Source of the DNA: Stomoxys calcitrans
Lineage: Eukaryota; Arthropoda; Insecta; Diptera; Muscidae
Direction: 5' to 3'
Assembly: GCF_963082655.1 (NCBI RefSeq)
Contig: NC_081554.1
Span: 121,099,869 to 121,163,868 of the forward strand
Length of the DNA stretch: 64,000 nucleotides
Within the stretch, counting starts at the first letter, position 1. Each line of letters starts with the position of its first letter. Shown one piece after another: positions 1-9,986 of the stretch. The notes under the pieces were generated by a model, which saw only the letters and a list, made by a program, of their open reading frames with translations, was not told where the DNA came from and made no database searches. The position numbers and the translations under genes were made by a program.

Positions 1-572
1 GGCGTTTGGCGTTATATAGCCTATTCCTCCTTCCTGACCATATTTGTAATCTACTCCCAAATACCTTTCATTAGAGTTCCATATTTTTATTATCGTCCAA
101 TAAATCTATTTTGGGGAGTTTTGGGTTCAGGGCGGCCCCCAATTACTTGGACTCAACTTTTAAAATGGAATTCGTACTCTACTCTTGAATACCATTCATT
201 AAAGTCCCATATTGTCCCAATCGGTCCACTTTAATTTTTGGCTGGTACTTTTGGGGTAAGGGGGATGGTCCGCACCCAATGTGACATCATAGAATTATAT
301 AGCCTATTGCTCCTTCCGGACCATATTCGTAATCTACTCCCGAATACCTTTCATTCGAGCCCCATATTGTCATTATCTTTCAATAAACCAATATGAGTGG
401 TTTTGGGGTCGGGGCAGCCCCCCAATTACTTGGACTCAATTTTTAATATGGAAATCGTAGTCTACTCTTGAATTCCCTTCATTTAAGTCCCATATTGTCC
501 CAATCGGTCCACTTTTATTTTTGGCTGCTACTTTTGGGGTAAGGGGGAGGGTCCGCCCCCAGTGTGATATCA

Positions 573-1917
573 AACAAGTAAAAGCGTGGTAAGTTCGGCC
601 GGGCCGAATCTTATATACCCATCCACCATGGATCGCATTTGTCGAGTTCTTTTCCCGGCATCTCTTCTTAGGCAAAAAAAGGATATAAGAAAGGATTTGC
701 TCTGCTATTAGAGCGATATCAAGATATGGTCCGGTTTGGACCACAATAAAATTATATGTTGGAGACCTGTGTAAAATGTCAGCCAATTCGAATAAGAATA
801 GCGCCCTTTGTGGGCTCAAGAAGTAAAATAGAGAGATCGACTTATATGGGAGCTGTATCGGGCTATATACCGTTTCGGACCATAATAAACACGTATGTTA
901 ATGGTCATAAGAGAATCCGTCGTACAAAATTTCAGGCAAATCGGATAATAATTGCGACCTCTAGAGGCTCAAGAAGTCAAGATCCCAGATCGGTTTATAT
1001 GGCAGCTATATCAGGTTATGTACCGATTTGAACCATATTTGGCACAGTTGTTGGATATTATAACAAAATACTACGTGCCAAAATTCATTCAAATTGGATA
1101 AGAATTGCGCCCTCTAGAGGCTCAAGAAGTCAAGACCCAAGATCGGTTTATATGACAGCTATATAAGGTTATGGACCGATTTGAACCATACTTGGCACAG
1201 TTATTGGATATCATAACAAAACATGTCGTGCAAAATTTCATTCCAATCGGATAAGAATTGCGCACTCTAGAGGCTCAAGAAGTCAAAACCCAAGATCGGT
1301 GTATATGGCAGCTATATCAGGTTATGAACCGATTTGAACTATACTTGGCATAGATGTTTGATATAATAACAAAACACGTCGTGCAAAATTTCATTCCAAT
1401 CCGATAAGAATTGCGCACTCTAGAGGCTCAAGAAGTCAAGACCCAAGATCGGTTTATATGGCAGCTATATCAGGTAATGAACCGATTTGTACCATACTTG
1501 GCATAGTTGTTGGATATCATAACAAAACACGTAGTGCGAAATTCCATTCCAATCGGATAAGAATTGCGCACTCTAGAGGCTCAAGAAGTCAAGACCCAAG
1601 ATCGGTTTATATGGCAGCTATATCAAAACATGGACCGATATGGCCCATTTACAATACCAACTGACCTACACTAATAAGAAGTATTTGTGCAAAATTTCAA
1701 GCGGCTAGCTTTACTCATTCGGAAGTTAGCGTGCTTTCGACAGACAGACGGACGGACGGACGGACGGACAGACGGACGGACATGGCTAGATCGACATAAA
1801 ATTTCACGACGATCAAGAATATATATACTTTATGGGGTCTAAGACGAATATTTCGAGTAGTTACAATCAGAATGACGAAATTAGTATACTCCCCATCTTA
1901 TGGTGGAGGGTATAAAA
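573..1917 (-). mobile_element. HLN-A Helentron/DINE-1-like element, copy 1
   Basis: The left end (3' end of the element) reads AACAAGTAAAAGCG and is followed by a TTCGGCC/GGCCGAA hairpin. The right end reads ATGGTGGAGGGTATAAAAA, the inverted partner of the ATACCC-TCCACCAT string near 615-630. Inside are about five units of ~153 bp, a (GGAC)n tract at 1738-1782 and an ATATATATACTTTATGGGGTC core. Subterminal inverted repeats, proto-microsatellites and a 3' hairpin match what is known of mini-me/DINE-1 Helentrons. Assignment to that superfamily is by architecture. Confidence 0.75.
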
Positions 1918-2800
1918 ATTATATAGCCTTTTGCTACTTCCAGACCATATTCGTAACATACTCCCGAATACCTTTCATTCGATTCCCATTTTGTCATTAT
2001 TGTCCAATAAACCTATTTTGGGGGGTTTTTCGGGCCGGAGCGCCCCCCAATTACTTGGACCCAATTTTTAATATGGAATTTGTACTCTACTCCTGAATAC
2101 CTTTCATTTAAGTCCCATATTGTCCCAATTGGTCCACTTTTATTTTTGGCTGCTACTTTTGGGGTAAGGGGGAGGGTCCGCCACCAATGCGATATCAAAA
2201 AACTATTGGGTTGCCCAAAAAGAAAGTAAATGCATTTTTAATAAAACTTAGAATGAACTTTAATCAAATATACTTTTTTTACACTTTTTTTCTAAAGTAA
2301 GCTGAAAGTAACAGCTGATAACTGACAGAAGAAAGCCACAAACAAACAAACATACATACAAACAAACATACAAACATACAAACAAACACAAATTAATTTT
2401 AATATATATATATATATAATTCATCCGATCGTGTTTAAATTTGGTACAGGCATGTTTTTCGACCTAGAGAAAAAACATATTGAAATTCGAAGAAATCGAT
2501 TCAGATTTGGATATAGCTTCCATATATATGTTTGTCCGATTTTGACTAATAGAAATAATGATATTAACCGATTTTATGGGTTAATTTTATCGATTTAGGT
2601 CTCTAGGCCGAAAAACATACCTGAACCAAATTTTAAAACGACTGGATGAAAATTGCACCCGGGGTTTGTAGACAAATTAACATAGACAGACGGACATAGC
2701 TAAATAGAGTCAGAAAGTGATTTTGAGTCGATCGGTATATTTATGACTGGGACTATCTCTCTTCCTTCTGGGTGTTACAAATAAATGCGCTTAGTTATAT
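1918..2800 (-). mobile_element. HLT-F / mariner relic / HLN-C block, copy 1
   Basis: HLT-F unit 1918-2205, mariner relic 2206-2335, HLT-F terminus 2336-2418, and an HLN-C fragment 2419-2800 that includes a CAGACGGACATAGCTAAAT string. The order is the same in all complete copies of the block. The block carries GGCTGCTAC near 2149 and TATATTTATG near 2740, useful for tracing duplication history. Confidence 0.75.
2206..2335. mobile_element. mariner deletion derivative (130 bp), copy 1
   Basis: It starts with TTGGGTTGCCCAAAAAG directly after TA. The next ~65 bp match the left flank of the mariner at 54,252-55,202, and the rest matches that element's right untranslated part up to GACAGAAGAAAG. 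The transposase region and the right terminal inverted repeat are missing, so the piece cannot move as a normal mariner MITE. A deletion appears to have joined it to the HLT-F terminus. Confidence 0.75.
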
Positions 2801-4128
2801 AACAAGTAAAAGCGTGCTAAGTTCGGCCGGGCCGAATCTTATATATCCTTCACCATGGATCGCATTTGTCGAGTTCTTTTCCCGGCATCTCTTCTTAGGC
2901 AAAAAAAGTTTATAAGAAAAGATTTGCTCTGCTATTAGAGCGATATCAAGATATGGTCCGGTTTGGACCACAATAAAATTATATGTTGGAGACCTGTGTA
3001 AAATTTTAGCCAATTCGTATAAGAATTGCGCCCATTGGGGCTCACGAAGTAAAATAGAGAGAACGATTTATATGGGATCTGTATAGGGCTATAGACCGAT
3101 TCAGACCATAATAAACACGTTTGTTGATGGTCATGAGAGGATCCGTCGTACAAAATTTCAGGCATATCGGATAACAATTGCGACCTCTAGGGGTCAAGAA
3201 GTCAAGATCCCAGATCAGTTTATATGGCAGCTATATCAGGTTATGAACCGATTTGAACCTTATTTGACACAGTTGTTGAAAGTAAAAAAAAATACGTCAT
3301 GCAAAAATTCATTCAAATCGGATAAGAATTGTGGCCTCTAGAGGCTCAAGATCGGTTTATATGGCAGCTATATCAGGTTATGGACCGATTTGAACTATAC
3401 TTGGCACAGTTGTTGGATATCATAGCAAAACACGTCGTGCAAAATTTCATTACAATCGGATAAGAATTGCGCACTCTAGAGGCTCAAGAAGTCAAGACCC
3501 AAGATCGGTTTATATGGCAGCTATATCATGTTATGGACCGATTTGGACCATACTTGGCACAGTTGTTGGATATCATAACAAAACACGTCGTGCAAAATCT
3601 GGTCGGATAAGAATTGCGCCTTCTAGAGGCTCAAGAATTCAAGACCCAAGATCGGTTTATATGGCAGCTATATCAGTTTATGGACCGATTTGAACTATAC
3701 TTGGCACAGTTGTTGGATATTATAGCAAAACACGTCGTGCAAAATTTCATTTCAATCGGATGAGAATTGCGCACTCTAGAGGCTCAAGAAGTCAAGACCC
3801 AAGAACGGTTTATATGGCAGCTATATCGAAACATGGACCGATATGGCCCATTTACAATACCAACCGACCTACACTAATAAAAAGTATTTGTGCAAAATTT
3901 CAAGCGGCTAGCATTACTCCTTCGGAAGTTAGCGTGCTTTCGACAGACAGACGGACGGACGGACGGACGGACGGACGGACAGACGGACGGACATGGCTAG
4001 ATCGACATAAAATGTCGCGGCGATCAAGAATATATATACTTTATGGGGTCTCAGACGAATATTTCGAGTAGTTACAAACAGAATGACGAAATTAGTATAC
4101 CCCCCATCTTATGGTGGAGGGTATAAAA
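2801..4128 (-). mobile_element. HLN-A copy 2 (subtype with CTCACGAAG)
   Basis: Same ends and hairpin as copy 1, but the first unit reads GGGGCTCACGAAG and the element has its own run of ~150-bp units. The (GGAC)n tract is at about 3,945-3,992. It lies between GCGCTTAGTTATAT and AAAAAGTAAAAAGTGG, two strings that are directly adjacent in other array copies (7,105-7,130, 8,855-8,875, 12,215-12,235, 17,775-17,795). That comparison gives exact element limits with no target-site duplication. Confidence 0.78.
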
Positions 4129-4129
4129 A

Positions 4130-4352
4130 GTAAAAAGTGGACAAGGAGAATATAGCCTACAAGACCAATTACAGAAGAAATGGAATTGGTTCATGACATA
4201 TGTTGGCACTACTAGTGCAAACCTAAACAAAAGTTTATCCGGACACAAATCTGACATCAAAGCAATTCTATTGAGCAAACAAAGGCACTAGCAGCCCATG
4301 TGCACTCACAGGGCACAAGCAAAATTTTGACAATGTAGCGATACTAGCTTAA
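4130..4352 (+). pseudogene. Penelope-like GIY-YIG endonuclease remnant, copy 1
   Basis: One frame reads TYVGTTSANLNKSLSGHKSDI. After a frameshift near 4,282 it continues TALAAHVHSQGHKQNFDNVAIL and stops. Penelope-like elements end in a GIY-YIG endonuclease with YVG, a downstream R, an HKSD-like string and an ALAAH..GH..dFD segment. That order is present, but the arginine expected before SGHK is serine, the upstream GIY and the C..C finger are not visible, and the frame is broken. The reverse transcriptase is absent. A dead 3' fragment is the best reading. Confidence 0.55.
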
Positions 4353-4513
4353 GAGGGTAACTTCTAAAAACCAGGGAAGTAGCAAGGGTGGAAGGTACTA
4401 TGGCCGACCAATCAACAACATTGTTGGGTCTAAAAAAAAATTATTCTAAATTTCATATTCATGATATTCTGTAAAGGCAAAATTTAGCACAAATTATGTA
4501 AATGCAGTAAACA

Positions 4514-4762
4514 ATGATACTGAAATGTTCGATCCCAACTATCAAACAAGTATGGGTTGGGAAACTGTTAAGAGGCGTAGGCGAAATAGTCGGCGAAAAT
4601 AATGTACCTAAGAATTTGAAAGTGGTGGCGACCAAGAAACGCGTTCACATCTCAAAGTTTAAGCCAACTATTTCATGCGATCAGATAATCAATATTGCTG
4701 GAAACTCTAACATTAATAAAGCTAACATTGAATGCTATAAATTTAATTTAATAAATAAATAA
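4514..4762 (+). pseudogene. LINE ORF1-like 82-residue ORF, copy 1
   Basis: The ORF holds GEIVGENNVPKNLKVVATKK and then RVHISKFKPTISCDQIIN. A lysine-rich stretch followed by a short strand-rich 'hISkf.p..s.dqii' pattern resembles the linker and start of ORF1 (gag-like) proteins of insect LINEs. An overlapping frame reads GWETVKRRRRNSRRK just upstream, so one frameshift probably splits the original ORF. No RT is attached. The assignment rests on pattern resemblance only. The ORF is identical in length in the other two complete copies. Confidence 0.35.
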
Positions 4763-5023
4763 ATGCTATAAATTAAATTAATTTACACTGTTCATAAAAT
4801 CCGGATTTTATAAAGGGAATCCATAATGGCATGGGGGATAAATATCCACACCCTTTTTTAAACCTAACCTAAGCTAGCCAATTAAGGCCACGCACATCAC
4901 ACCCCCACAACACTCTCACCTTAAAAGTGATGCTCTTTCTCTCGCACCATTTCTTTCCCTTACTCTCACTACTAATATTCCCACTTATGGCTTTGAATTC
5001 ACAACCATAACGAATATTTTAGA

Positions 5024-6240
5024 AAAAAGCGTGCTAAGTTCGGCCTGGCCGAATATTATATACCCTCCACCATGGATCGCATTTGTCGAGTTCTTTTCCC
5101 CGCATCTCTTCTTAGGCAAAAAAGGATATAAGAAAAGAGTTGCTCTGCTATTAAAACGATATCAAGATATGGTCCGGTTCGGACCACAATTAAATTATAT
5201 GTTGGAGACCTGTGTAAAATGTCAGCCAATTCGTATAAGAATAGCGCCCTTTGTGGGCTCAAGAAGTAAAATAGAGAGATCGACTTATATGGGAGCTGTA
5301 TCGGGCTATATACCGATTCAGACCATAATAAACACGTATGTTAATGGTCATAAGAGAATCCGTCGTACAAAATTTCAGGCAAATCGGATAATAATTGCGA
5401 CCTCTAGAGGCTCAAGAAGTCAAGATCCCAGATCGGTTTATATGGCAGCTATATCAGGTTATGTACCGATTTGAACCATATTTGGCACAGTTGTTAGATA
5501 TTATAACAAAATACTACGTGCCAAAATTCATTCAAATTGGATAAGAATTGCGCCCTCTAGAGGCTCAAGAAGTCAAGACCCAAGATCGGTTTATATGACA
5601 GCTATATAAGGTTATGGACCGATTTGAACCATACTTGGCACAGTTATTGGATATCATAACAAAACATGTCGTGCAAAATTTCATTCCAATCCGATAAGAA
5701 TTGCGCACTCTAGAGGCTCAAGAAGTCAAGACCCAAGATCGGTTTATATGGCAGCTATATCAGGTAATGAACCGATTTGTACCATACTTGGCATAGTTGT
5801 TGGATATCATAACAAAACACGTAGTGCGAAATTCCATTCCAATCGGATAAGAATTGCGCACTCTAGAGGCTCAAGAAGTCAAGACCCAAGATCGGTTTAT
5901 ATGGCAGCTATATCAAAACATGGACCGATATGGCCCATTTACAATACCAACTGACCTACACTAATAAGAAGTATTTGTGCAAAGTTTCAAGCGGCTAGCT
6001 AGGAGTAAATCCTTCGGAAGTTAGCGTGCTTTCGACAGACAGACGGACGGACGGACGGACGGACGGACGGACGGACGGACGGACGGACGGACAGACGGAC
6101 GGACATGGCTAGATCGACATAAAATTTCACGACGATCAAGAATATATATACTTTATGGGGTCTAAGACGAATATTTCGAGTAGTTACAATCAGAATGACG
6201 AAATTAGTATACTCCCCATCTTATGGTGGAGGGTATAAAA
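5024..6240 (-). mobile_element. HLN-A copy 3
   Basis: Close relative of copy 1, lacking one 153-bp unit (the equivalent of 1,265-1,418). The left end is slightly eroded (GAAAAAAGCG). The (GGAC)n tract near 6,036-6,105 is clearly longer than in copy 1 although the flanks are nearly identical. Confidence 0.75.
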
Positions 6241-7115
6241 ATTATATAGCCTTTTGCTACTTCCAGACCATATTCGTAACATACTCCCGAATACCTTTCA
6301 TTCGATTCCCATTTTGTCATTATTGTCCAATAAACCTATTTTGGGGGGTTTTTCGGGCCGGAGCGCCCCCCAATTACTTGGACCCAATTTTTAATATGGA
6401 ATTTGTACTCTACTCCTGAATACCTTTCATTTAAGTCCCATATTGTCCCAATTGGTCCACTTTTATTTTTGGCTACTACTTTTGGGGTAAGGGGGAGGGT
6501 CCGCCACCAATGCGATATCAAAAAACTATTGGGTTGCCCAAAAAGAAAGTAAATGCATTTTTAATAAAACTTAGAATGAACTTTAATCAAATATACTTTT
6601 TTTACACTTTTTTTCTAAAGTAAGCTGAAAGTAACAGCTGATAACTGACAGAAGAAAGCCACAAACAAACAAACATACATACAAACAAACATACAAACAA
6701 ACACAAATTAATTTTAATATATATATATATATAATTCATCCGATCGTGTTTAAATTTGGTACAGGCATGTTTTTCGACCTAGAGAAAAAACATATTGAAA
6801 TTCGAAGAAATCGATTCAGATTTGGATATAGCTTCCATATATATGTTTGTCCGATTTTGACTAATAGAAATAATGATATTAACCGATTTTATGGGTTAAT
6901 TTTATCGATTTAGGTCTCTAGGCCGAAAAACATACCTGAACCAAATTTTAAAACGACTGGATGAAAATTGCACCCGGGGTTTGTAGACAAATTAACATAG
7001 ACAGACGGACATAGCTAAATAGAGTCAGAAAGTGATTTTGAGTCGATCGGTATACTTATGACTGGGACTATCTCTCTTCCTTCTGGGTGTTACAAATAAA
7101 TGCGCTTAGTTATAT
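6241..7115 (-). mobile_element. HLT-F / mariner relic / HLN-C block, copy 2
   Basis: HLT-F unit to 6,528, mariner relic 6,529-6,658, HLN-C fragment 6,734-7,115. It carries the GGCTACTAC variant, shared with the blocks at 7,989 and 11,341. It joins the Penelope segment directly without HLN-A, so it shows the unfilled site for the insertion seen at 2,801-4,128. Confidence 0.75.
6529..6658. mobile_element. mariner deletion derivative, copy 2
   Basis: Same 130-bp relic as at 2,206: one terminal inverted repeat plus joined left and right untranslated parts, with no transposase. Confidence 0.72.
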
Positions 7116-7272
7116 AAAAAGTAAAAAGTGGACAAGGAGAATATAGCCTACAAGACCAATTACAGAAGAAATGGAATTGGTTCATGACATATGTTGGCAC
7201 TACTAGTGCAAACCTAAACAAAAGTTTATCCGGACACAAATCTGACATCAAAGCAATTCTATTGAGCAAACA
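7116..7272 (+). pseudogene. Truncated Penelope endonuclease remnant, joint copy 1
   Basis: The YVGTTSANL..HKSD stretch runs to LLSKQ and then switches at 7,272 into the HLN-A tail (TCTAAGACGAAT). The open frame continues through the joint into HLN-A and HLT-F sequence and yields a 116-residue chimeric ORF (7,184-7,534) with no likely function. Confidence 0.55.
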
Positions 7273-7355
7273 ATGTCTAAGACGAATATTTCGAGTAGTT
7301 ACAATCAGAATGACGAAATTAGTATACTCCCCATCTTATGGTGGAGGGTATAAAA
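7273..7355 (-). mobile_element. HLN-A tail fragment a
   Basis: Only the last ~83 bp of HLN-A, from TCTAAGACGAAT to GGTGGAGGGTATAAAA, placed directly after the Penelope remnant. Confidence 0.7.
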
Positions 7356-7604
7356 ATTATATAGCCTTTTGCTACTTCCAGACCATATTCGTAACATACT
7401 CCCGAATACCTTTCATTCGATTCCCATTTTGTCATTATTGTCCAATAAACCTATTTTGGGGGGTTTTTCGGGCCGGAGCGCCCCCCAATTACTTGGACCC
7501 AATTTTTAATATGGAATTTGTACTCTACTCCTGAATACCTTTCATTGAAGTCCCATATTGTCCCAATTGGTCCACTTTTATTTTTGGCTGCTACTTTTGG
7601 GGTA
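7356..7604 (-). mobile_element. HLT-F unit, truncated block copy 3
   Basis: The HLT-F unit breaks at TTTTGGGGTA and jumps into an HLN-A unit at CTCTAGAGGC (7,605). It has no mariner relic. It shares the CATTGAAG variant with the block at 9,104, which points to a common parent. Confidence 0.7.
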
Positions 7605-7988
7605 CTCTAGAGGCTCAAGAAGTCAAGACCCAAGATCGGTTTATATGGCAGCTATATCAAAACATGGACCGATATGGCCCATTTACAATACCAACTGACC
7701 TACACTAATAAGAAGTATTTGTGCAAAGTTTCAAGCGGCTAGCTAGGAGTAAATCCTTCGGAAGTTAGCGTGCTTTCGACAGACAGACGGACGGACGGAC
7801 GGACGGACGGACGGACGGACGGACGGACGGACGGACGGACAGACGGACGGACATGGCTAGATCGACATAAAATTTCACGACGATCAAGAATATATATACT
7901 TTATGGGGTCTAAGACGAATATTTCGAGTAGTTACAATCAGAATGACGAAATTAGTATACTCCCCATCTTATGGTGGAGGGTATAAAA
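7605..7988 (-). mobile_element. HLN-A partial copy b (last unit plus tail)
   Basis: Contains the final 153-bp unit, a long (GGAC)n tract near 7,778-7,853 and the right terminus. Confidence 0.7.
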
Positions 7989-8863
7989 ATTATATAGCCT
8001 TTTGCTACTTCCAGACCATATTCGTAACATACTCCCGAATACCTTTCATTCGATTCCCATTTTGTCATTATTGTCCAATAAACCTATTTTGGGGGGTTTT
8101 TCGGGCCGGAGCGCCCCCCAATTACTTGGACCCAATTTTTAATATGGAATTTGTACTCTACTCCTGAATACCTTTCATTTAAGTCCCATATTGTCCCAAT
8201 TGGTCCACTTTTATTTTTGGCTACTACTTTTGGGGTAAGGGGGAGGGTCCGCCACCAATGCGATATCAAAAAACTATTGGGTTGCCCAAAAAGAAAGTAA
8301 ATGCATTTTTAATAAAACTTAGAATGAACTTTAATCAAATATACTTTTTTTACACTTTTTTTCTAAAGTAAGCTGAAAGTAACAGCTGATAACTGACAGA
8401 AGAAAGCCACAAACAAACAAACATACATACAAACAAACATACAAACAAACACAAATTAATTTTAATATATATATATATATAATTCATCCGATCGTGTTTA
8501 AATTTGGTACAGGCATGTTTTTCGACCTAGAGAAAAAACATATTGAAATTCGAAGAAATCGATTCAGATTTGGATATAGCTTCCATATATATGTTTGTCC
8601 GATTTTGACTAATAGAAATAATGATATTAACCGATTTTATGGGTTAATTTTATCGATTTAGGTCTCTAGGCCGAAAAACATACCTGAACCAAATTTTAAA
8701 ACGACTGGATGAAAATTGCACCCGGGGTTTGTAGACAAATTAACATAGACAGACGGACATAGCTAAATAGAGTCAGAAAGTGATTTTGAGTCGATCGGTA
8801 TACTTATGACTGGGACTATCTCTCTTCCTTCTGGGTGTTACAAATAAATGCGCTTAGTTATAT
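7989..8863 (-). mobile_element. HLT-F / mariner relic / HLN-C block, copy 4
   Basis: Mariner relic at 8,277-8,406 and HLN-C fragment at 8,482-8,863. It has the GGCTACTAC variant and no HLN-A at its right end (unfilled site). Confidence 0.75.
8277..8406. mobile_element. mariner deletion derivative, copy 3
   Basis: Identical layout to the 130-bp relic at 2,206. Confidence 0.72.
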
Positions 8864-9020
8864 AAAAAGTAAAAAGTGGACAAGGAGAATATAGCCTACA
8901 AGACCAATTACAGAAGAAATGGAATTGGTTCATGACATATGTTGGCACTACTAGTGCAAACCTAAACAAAAGTTTATCCGGACACAAATCTGACATCAAA
9001 GCAATTCTATTGAGCAAACA
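8864..9020 (+). pseudogene. Truncated Penelope endonuclease remnant, joint copy 2
   Basis: Same truncation and same joint into the HLN-A tail as at 7,272, exactly 1,748 bp further on. Confidence 0.55.
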
Positions 9021-9103
9021 ATGTCTAAGACGAATATTTCGAGTAGTTACAATCAGAATGACGAAATTAGTATACTCCCCATCTTATGGTGGAGGGTATA
9101 AAA
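9021..9103 (-). mobile_element. HLN-A tail fragment c
   Basis: Repeat of the 83-bp tail at 7,273. Confidence 0.7.
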
Positions 9104-9986
9104 ATTATATAGCCTTTTGCTACTTCCAGACCATATTCGTAACATACTCCCGAATACCTTTCATTCGATTCCCATTTTGTCATTATTGTCCAATAAACCT
9201 ATTTTGGGGGGTTTTTCGGGCCGGAGCGCCCCCCAATTACTTGGACCCAATTTTTAATATGGAATTTGTACTCTACTCCTGAATACCTTTCATTGAAGTC
9301 CCATATTGTCCCAATTGGTCCACTTTTATTTTTGGCTGCTACTTTTGGGGTAAGGGGGAGGGTCCGCCACCAATGCGATATCAAAAAACTATTGGGTTGC
9401 CCAAAAAGAAAGTAAATGCATTTTTAATAAAACTTAGAATGAACTTTAATCAAATATACTTTTTTTACACTTTTTTTCTAAAGTAAGCTGAAAGTAACAG
9501 CTGATAACTGACAGAAGAAAGCCACAAACAAACAAACATACATACAAACAAACATACAAACATACAAACAAACACAAATTAATTTTAATATATATATATA
9601 TATAATTCATCCGATCGTGTTTAAATTTGGTACAGGCATGTTTTTCGACCTAGAGAAAAAACATATTGAAATTCGAAGAAATCGATTCAGATTTGGATAT
9701 AGCTTCCATATATATGTTTGTCCGATTTTGACTAATAGAAATAATGATATTAACCGATTTTATGGGTTAATTTTATCGATTTAGGTCTCTAGGCCGAAAA
9801 ACATACCTGAACCAAATTTTAAAACGACTGGATGAAAATTGCACCCGGGGTTTGTAGACAAATTAACATAGACAGACGGACATAGCTAAATAGAGTCAGA
9901 AAGTGATTTTGAGTCGATCGGTATACTTATGACTGGGACTATCTCTCTTCCTTCTGGGTGTTACAAATAAATGCGCTTAGTTATAT
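9104..9986 (-). mobile_element. HLT-F / mariner relic / HLN-C block, copy 5
   Basis: Mariner relic 9,392-9,521, HLN-C fragment 9,604-9,986. Here the right-hand site is filled by HLN-A. Confidence 0.75.
9392..9521. mobile_element. mariner deletion derivative, copy 4
   Basis: Same 130-bp relic as at 2,206. Confidence 0.72.

Larger units (their letters stand above)
1..2418 (-). mobile_element. HLT-F Helitron-like element, with nested insertions
   Basis: Two ~281-bp units (about 13-293 and 294-572) share the pattern TTATATAGCC, a CTACTCCCGAATACC-like string, a G/C-rich stretch and a GATATCAAA end. A third unit follows at 1918-2205. An HLN-A (573-1917) sits inside, between GATATCAAA and AATTATATAGCC, which are adjacent in other copies such as 32,190-32,215. 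A mariner relic (2206-2335) follows, then the element's AAAC-rich terminus and a (TA)n run (2336-2418). The element continues off the left edge. There is no transposase, so it is non-autonomous. Confidence 0.7.
4129..5023 (+). repeat. Penelope/LINE segment, complete copy 1
   Basis: It holds a Penelope-like endonuclease remnant, a LINE ORF1-like ORF, an A/T-rich stretch with AATAAATAAAT, and a CCTAACCTAAGC string near 4,863 of the kind seen near LINE 3' ends. No promoter or complete gene is visible. The same segment recurs at 14,669 and 17,784, and truncated at 7,116, 8,864 and 12,225. Confidence 0.7.

Noticed and set aside
436..819. 127-codon minus-strand ORF and the many 61-, 68-, 72-, 74- and 80-codon ORFs repeated through 1-20,470
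   Set aside because: Frames through HLT-F and HLN-A ends. They recur because the DNA recurs.
7184..7534. 116-codon ORF repeated at 8,932 and 12,293
   Set aside because: A chimera created by the Penelope/HLN-A deletion joint. It joins a broken endonuclease to non-coding repeat.
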